Assembly: GCF_965224175.1 (NCBI RefSeq)
Contig: NZ_OZ245041.1
Location: forward strand, 434,001 to 498,000
Length of the DNA stretch: 64,000 nt
Direction of reading: 5' to 3'
DNA from: Kordia sp965224175
Lineage (GTDB): Bacteria; Bacteroidota; Bacteroidia; Flavobacteriales; Flavobacteriaceae
Position numbers and translations under genes: made by a program. The notes under the pieces are model-generated. The model saw only the letters and a program-made list of their open reading frames with translations. It was not told the origin of the DNA and made no database searches. Shown one piece after another: positions 60,158-64,000 of this stretch (position 1 is its first letter; every line of letters begins with the position of its first letter).

Positions 60158-60642
60158 AACCTAGTTAATACTGTGAGAATTTAGCTGTTTCAAAGCTAGT
60201 TATAACAATTCGAGTAAATCTTCACAAAAGTAATCACAAAAAACATTCGTGAATTCGTGGTTAAAAATTTTAAATGTTAGATGCTTAATTTTAAATTATT
60301 TCAAAGCACATTTCGTGAAAATTGAATAATCTAACGTAAGCCACAATAACATTTGTGAATTCGTGGTTAAAAATTTTAAATGTTGAATGTTGAATGTTTA
60401 ATTTTAAATTATTTCAAAGCACATTTTGTGAAGATTGAAAAACCTAACAGTAAGTCACAATAACATTCGTGAATTCGTGGTTAAAAATTTTAAATGCTAG
60501 ATGTTTAATTTTAAATTATTTCAAAGCACATTTCGTGAAGATTGAAAAACCTAACGCTAAGCCACAAAAACATTCATGAATTCGTAACAAAAAAAGTTAC
60601 AAGTTTTGAGTAGAACAAATCCGCAAACAAACTAGGCTTGGC
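60158..60642. other. Gene-free stretch holding a ~110-bp tandem repeat
   Basis: No coding frame is credible. It contains three complete and one partial copy of a ~106-114-bp unit (see the repeat entry), then about 50 bp of ordinary A/T-rich DNA before the TerC stop. Confidence 0.5.
60235..60590. repeat. Three tandem copies of a ~110-bp intergenic unit plus a partial fourth
   Basis: Each unit runs ATTCGTGAATTCGTGG, TTAAAAATTTTAAATG, TTTAATTTTAAATTATTTC, AAAGCACATTTCGTGAAG and ends CTAAC-GTAAG-CCACAA. The ATTCGTGAA core recurs at 60244, 60350 (as ATTTGTGAA), 60464 and 60571 (ATTCATGAA): spacings 106, 114 and 107. The second copy has an 8-bp internal duplication (GTTGAATGTTGAATGTT). The variation in length and sequence shows it is older than the perfect repeats elsewhere in the window. 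Confidence 0.9.
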
Positions 60643-61434
60643 TTACAATGCTTTCTTTCGTGACATGCGTAAATTCAAAAACTCTACCATCAAAGAAAAA
60701 GCAATCGCAAAATACAAGTATCCTTTTGGTATAGCACCAACTTCTTGTCCAAATACTTTTAAATGTGAAATATGAGCAGATTCAGCAATCAGCATGAATC
60801 CTATCAAAATCAAAAACGACAAACCTAATATTTGAATAGAAGGATTCTTATTCACAAAAGTACCAACAGGATTTGCAAACAACATCATAATAATCACTGA
60901 AGCAACCACAGCAATAATCATTACGATCAATGCGTCATTCGGATTGTCTGAAATTCCATTAGTCATACCAATTGCAGTTAAAATTGAATCAAAAGAAAAC
61001 ACAATATTAATCATGGTAATTTGTACAATTGCTTTGGTTAATGTTGTAGAACGATGCGTTTTTACTTCACGTTCATCATGCTCACGATCGACAACTTTTT
61101 CGTGAATTTCCTTTGTACTCTTATATAAAAGAAAGATTCCACCAGCAAACAAAATAACGGCTTGCCAGCTAATTCCTCCAGAAATCCAGCTTTTATTCAA
61201 ATACCAAAAAGGAGCTTTCATCGCTACAAGAAAAGAAATACCAAACAATAGTATAATACGCATTGCCATTGCAAGCACCAAACCTATATTGGTAGCACGT
61301 TTGCGAAGATTATCAGGTAATTTTCCAGCGGCAATAGAAATAAAGATTATATTATCTATACCAAGTACAATTTCTAACAAGGTCAGCGTGATAATTGCTG
61401 CCCAAACATCTGGATTTGAAAAAATTTCGAACAT
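60643..61434 (-). CDS. TerC-family membrane protein
   Basis: A 263-residue integral membrane protein with about seven helices of the TerC/Alx/YgaP family. Signature acidic motifs in the membrane are present: LEIVLGIDNIIFISI (about 21-35) and VFSFDSILTAIGM (about 146-158). Family members are linked to tellurite resistance and metal homeostasis, especially manganese export coupled to secretion. It starts 2 bp before the stop of a lipoprotein gene on the same strand. Confidence 0.9.
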   Translation of the reverse strand: MFEIFSNPDVWAAIITLTLLEIVLGIDNIIFISIAAGKLPDNLRKRATNIGLVLAMAMRIILLFGISFLVAMKAPFWYLNKSWISGGISWQAVILFAGGIFLLYKSTKEIHEKVVDREHDEREVKTHRSTTLTKAIVQITMINIVFSFDSILTAIGMTNGISDNPNDALIVMIIAVVASVIIMMLFANPVGTFVNKNPSIQILGLSFLILIGFMLIAESAHISHLKVFGQEVGAIPKGYLYFAIAFSLMVEFLNLRMSRKKAL

Positions 61435-61436
61435 AA

Positions 61437-61814
61437 CTACTTTATTTTTTTAACGGTACCGCGTCTTTTTGTCTTTGGATCTTCTAGCAGAAAATATTCA
61501 AGTAAATATGAATCTTCTGTGGTAGAAATAATTTTCATTTGAATAGGTTTGCTGTCAGGATAATCTTTTGGATGCAGCTTTCTGCCTATAAACTCACAAT
61601 CTGAAAGCCAACGTATCGTAAACGTATCAATTTTATTTTCATAATAATCGATATTTAACGAATCTGTTCGAATAGATTTACCTGTTTTTGTTTCTCCATT
61701 AATCTCATATGTAAATTCAAAGGTTCCAACTTGGAAATCTTTACAATTTCGTTCTGCCTGATAACAAGAACTAAACAATAACGCTGTGCAAATACTAAAA
61801 ATAAAATTCTTCAC
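61437..61814 (-). CDS. Small lipoprotein of unknown function
   Basis: The GTG at 61814 gives VKNFIFSICTALLFSSC, a short lipoprotein signal with lipobox FSSC, and 125 residues in all. The frame is open to 61910, but that ATG would overlap the XRE gene by 29 bp and put 32 extra residues before the signal. The mature part is beta-rich (GTFEFTYEINGETKTG, FTIRWLSDCEF). No family recognised. Two bp separate it from TerC, suggesting one transcript. Confidence 0.6.
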   Translation of the reverse strand: MKNFIFSICTALLFSSCYQAERNCKDFQVGTFEFTYEINGETKTGKSIRTDSLNIDYYENKIDTFTIRWLSDCEFIGRKLHPKDYPDSKPIQMKIISTTEDSYLLEYFLLEDPKTKRRGTVKKIK

Positions 61815-61881
61815 GTGTGTAGTTTTGAATAAATTCACTACAAAGTAACTAAAAATAAAAATTGTTCTAACAAGGAAATTA

Positions 61882-62304
61882 TTATTTCTGATACGAATCA
61901 AAAGTTCCATCTGTATAAAAAATTACAATCTTGTCAATTGTTTTTCCTTGCGAAGAAGTATTTGATGGAATAGTGGAAGTTACTTTTTCTTCCAAAGTCA
62001 AAGATTGTTGTCTTGGAGATTCTGTAATTTTTGGCGTTGAAACTGGAGGAGAAGTGACTACTTTTTGAGGGCTATTATTTTTAGGAAAACTACCTTTTCC
62101 ATTCAATAACCAATACAATTCTACTTCAGGAAAATTATTCAAAACTTTCATTACAAACTCTAAACTTGGCTTATTTCTTCCAGATAAAATGTGTGAAATA
62201 CTAGAGCGTTGTACACCTAACTTATCAGCGAATGCAGAGGCAGATAAGTCGTAATATTCAATAACTTTTTTTAATCTTTTGGTAAAATCTGGAGTGTTTA
62301 TCAT
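61882..62304 (-). CDS. XRE-family helix-turn-helix regulator
   Basis: A 140-residue protein with an N-terminal HTH (about 6-60: FTKRLKKVIEYYDLSASAFADKLGVQRSSISHILSGRNKPSLEFVMKVL) of the Cro/C1 type and a Ser/Thr/Pro-rich C-terminal tail ending in a beta-like strand (KIVIFYTDGTFDSYQK). The ATG at 62304 is the first in the frame; the track of possible starts begins at a TTG three codons before. The repeated TTTACAnnTGTAAA sites between it and the divergent M14 gene are its likely operators. Confidence 0.82.
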   Translation of the reverse strand: MINTPDFTKRLKKVIEYYDLSASAFADKLGVQRSSISHILSGRNKPSLEFVMKVLNNFPEVELYWLLNGKGSFPKNNSPQKVVTSPPVSTPKITESPRQQSLTLEEKVTSTIPSNTSSQGKTIDKIVIFYTDGTFDSYQK

Positions 62305-62307
62305 TGT

Positions 62308-62346
62308 AAACAAATGTTTTCGAAATGTAACGTTTACAAATGTAAA
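62308..62346. promoter_or_regulatory. Operator-like inverted repeats next to the XRE start
   Basis: AAACA-AA-TGTTT (62308-62319) directly before the XRE start codon, and TTTACA-AA-TGTAAA (62333-62346), a perfect 6-bp inverted repeat with a 2-bp centre. The second motif recurs with TT as centre on the other side of the gap. Confidence 0.55.
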
Positions 62347-62520
62347 TAGAATGTTTCAATTCCACAACAATAGTATGTTAAACAATAATTAAGTGCTATA
62401 ATTTACTTTAAGTAGTGATAATTAAGTGTCTGAAAAATAATGCAATAAGTTTATTTTTGCAGTTTAACTTTAATTATCACTCTTTTCTTTGACTAGGTAT
62501 AGCCAAACCGAACAAGAATT

Positions 62521-62594
62521 GTTTACAATAATAAACAAACATGAATCAACAATCTGTTTACATTTGTAAATTATACATTGTTTACATTTGTAAC
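62521..62594. promoter_or_regulatory. Operator-like inverted repeats next to the M14 peptidase start
   Basis: GTTTA-N6-TAAAC (62521-62536), TTTACA-TT-TGTAAA (62557-62570) and TTTACA-TT-TGTAAC (62581-62594) are three related sites in the last 90 bp before the carboxypeptidase ATG. They match the sites beside the XRE gene, so one regulator probably controls both directions. Confidence 0.55.
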
Positions 62595-62611
62595 TTGTAA
62601 TCAAACTCTTT

Positions 62612-63751
62612 ATGCACACACATCCATTAGCGAATTGGTATCGCACACATTCTGAAACTACTTTACAAGGTCGTTATATCACGTTGACACATATTACTTC
62701 CCTACTTGAAAAATTACCTGCAAAATTTAATTTGAAGCAAATAGGAGTTTCTGTTTTAAATAGACCAATACATTCATTGACGATCGGAAATGGAAACAAG
62801 AAAATTTTAATGTGGTCGCAAATGCACGGAAACGAATCAACAACGACAAAAGCTGTTTTTGATTTGTTAAACCTCTTAATAGAGCCTTCTGAAGCTACAG
62901 AAGCTATTTTGGCTAATTGTACATTGTGTATAATTCCGATGTTAAATCCAGATGGTTCGCATGCGTATACGCGCTTAAATGCAAATAATATTGACCTAAA
63001 TAGAGATGCGCAAACACTTTCTCAGCCAGAAAGTATCGTCTTAAAAGCAGTTTATGATGAATTTCAACCAGATTATTGTTTCAATCTTCATGGGCAACGT
63101 ACCATGTATAGTGCTGGAAATACAGATAAATCATCAATTATATCATTTTTAACGCCTTCTCAGGATGCAGATAGAACGATAACGTCTAATCGAAAGAAAA
63201 GCATGGAAATCATTATAAAAATGAATGAAATGCTTCAAAAAATCATTCCTAATCATATTGGGCGCTATGATGATGGTTTTAATATCAATTGTGTTGGTGA
63301 TACATTTCAATCTCTAGGAACGCCAACGGTTTTGTTTGAAGCTGGACACTTTCCTAACGATTATCAACGAGAAAACACACGAGAATTGATTTTTTACGCT
63401 ATGTTAGAAGCAATTCAATACATATCTTCTACAGAAATTACAGGAACACATACGGAAGCGTATTTTGAAATTCCAGAAAATGGAAAAGAGTATTATGATA
63501 TCATTCTAAAAAACATAAAAACCGATAAAGACGAAACCTTTGATCTAGGTATTATGTACAAAGAAGTGCTCGTAAATGATAAAATTCACTTTGAACCGTA
63601 TATTGAGGACAAAAAAATATTAAAAAAATCTTTTGCTCACAAAATCATTGATTTTCAGGAGGCAAACGCTCAGAAGTATATATTTCAATCGTTTTCGTTG
63701 CAAAATGATGTTATGCAATTTTTAAGAAAATTCAATAAAATTGACAATTAG
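62612..63751 (+). CDS. M14-family zinc carboxypeptidase-like protein
   Basis: A 379-residue metallopeptidase of family M14. Zinc ligands His72 and Glu75 are in MHGNEST, the third ligand is the His in FNLHGQRTMY (about 160), and the catalytic Glu is probably in VLFEAGHFPNDYQ (about 251). It has no signal peptide, so it is cytosolic, and members of this subgroup act on gamma-glutamyl or amidated small peptides rather than food proteins. A beta-rich C-terminal domain of ~100 residues follows. It is divergent from the XRE gene, 307 bp away, with operator-like sites in between. Confidence 0.85.
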   Translation: MHTHPLANWYRTHSETTLQGRYITLTHITSLLEKLPAKFNLKQIGVSVLNRPIHSLTIGNGNKKILMWSQMHGNESTTTKAVFDLLNLLIEPSEATEAILANCTLCIIPMLNPDGSHAYTRLNANNIDLNRDAQTLSQPESIVLKAVYDEFQPDYCFNLHGQRTMYSAGNTDKSSIISFLTPSQDADRTITSNRKKSMEIIIKMNEMLQKIIPNHIGRYDDGFNINCVGDTFQSLGTPTVLFEAGHFPNDYQRENTRELIFYAMLEAIQYISSTEITGTHTEAYFEIPENGKEYYDIILKNIKTDKDETFDLGIMYKEVLVNDKIHFEPYIEDKKILKKSFAHKIIDFQEANAQKYIFQSFSLQNDVMQFLRKFNKIDN

Positions 63752-63838
63752 TTAACATATCTTATGGTATTTTATGCATTATTATTCGATTTTTTTTGGT
63801 TTTTTTGCATTATCTTTAAAAAATAATATAAGATAATC

Positions 63839-64000
63839 ATGGCAAAATTTAGATTAGATGAAGTGGATCATCAGATATTGGACATGCTGATTGAGAATAC
63901 AAGAATTCCATTTACAGACATCGCAAAAAAATTATTAATCTCTGCAGGAACAGTTCACGTTCGTGTAAAAAAATTGGAAGAAGCTGGTATTATTAGAGGT
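63839..64000 (+). CDS. Lrp/AsnC-family transcriptional regulator, 5' part
   Basis: The first 54 codons are visible before the window ends. They contain the HTH of the Lrp/AsnC family: DEVDHQILDMLIENTRIPFTDIAKKLLIS, then GTVHVRVKKLEEAGIIRG. The ligand-binding RAM domain lies outside the window. Starts 87 bp after the M14 gene. Confidence 0.9.
   Translation, partial: MAKFRLDEVDHQILDMLIENTRIPFTDIAKKLLISAGTVHVRVKKLEEAGIIRG

Noticed and set aside
60235..60590. Possible CRISPR array or tRNA-like repeats
   Set aside because: The units are ~110 bp and similar along their whole length, so there are no unique spacers; no cloverleaf can be drawn.

Overview
The window looks like chromosomal DNA of a marine member of the Flavobacteriaceae (Bacteroidota). 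The DNA is AT-rich. Several promoters fit the flavobacterial pattern TTG-N17/19-TAnnTTTG. There are two proteins with C-terminal type IX secretion sorting domains, a TlpA/DUF4369 lipoprotein, TPR-AraC and DUF6090 proteins, and two small GG-leader-like precursor peptides of a kind I associate with Kordia and relatives. The genus is a guess. There is no CRISPR array, rRNA, prophage or intact insertion sequence. The only RNA gene I can support is tRNA-Tyr.

Layout. 1-8.0 kb (minus strand): a SulP anion transporter cut by the left edge, an Xaa-Pro dipeptidyl-peptidase, and a two-gene unit of a very large BNR/sortilin-like exported protein and a DUF1801 protein. 8.2-10.4 kb: a Fur-family repressor divergent from a thioredoxin-reductase-like flavoprotein with a Tat-like leader and a small ferredoxin-fold-like protein; the shared intergenic region holds two palindromes over a good promoter. 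It is followed by a gene-free stretch with two hairpins. 10.4-15.1 kb: uvrA, a PutAbiC-like putative phage-defence membrane protein and a small membrane protein. 15.1-22.3 kb: a secreted metalloprotease, two small envelope proteins, an unknown cytosolic protein, then a fasciclin protein divergent from an ECF sigma/anti-sigma pair. 22.3-30.5 kb: a decamer tandem repeat that supplies the end of an AlkD-like gene, a TetR/hydrolase pair, and a minus-strand run of ACP phosphodiesterase, gamma-glutamyltransferase, membrane AraC regulator and amidohydrolase.

30.5-43 kb: glmM, several small membrane or unknown proteins, an LpxL-like acyltransferase, rhomboid protease, tRNA-Tyr, a TlpA-like lipoprotein, a large FAD/Fe-S dehydrogenase, a DUF6090 protein followed by a degenerate copy of the dehydrogenase 3' end, a second tandem repeat, a lipoprotein and an LpxH-like phosphoesterase. 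43.1-52.7 kb (plus strand): aroC, a membrane protein, a dicarboxylate/amino-acid symporter, then a tight eight-gene unit: GshB-like ATP-grasp ligase, rhodanese-type sulfurtransferase, RDD protein, three small related membrane proteins (two with identically spaced cysteines), N-formylglutamate amidohydrolase-like enzyme, and a QEGLA/DUF1704 HExxxH peptidase. This unit looks like a ligase-plus-hydrolase pathway acting on a glutamyl/thiol-like small molecule or peptide with membrane partners, and it is the best candidate here for an undescribed system.

52.9-64 kb: a membrane TPR-AraC regulator followed by two cysteine-rich precursor peptides, a secreted FG-GAP repeat protein, two tandem membrane-anchored alpha/beta hydrolases, three copies of a ~110-bp repeat, TerC, a lipoprotein, an XRE repressor divergent from an M14 carboxypeptidase with repeated TTTACAnnTGTAAA operators between them, and the start of an Lrp/AsnC regulator. 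All functional statements rest on motifs read by eye; no database search was run.
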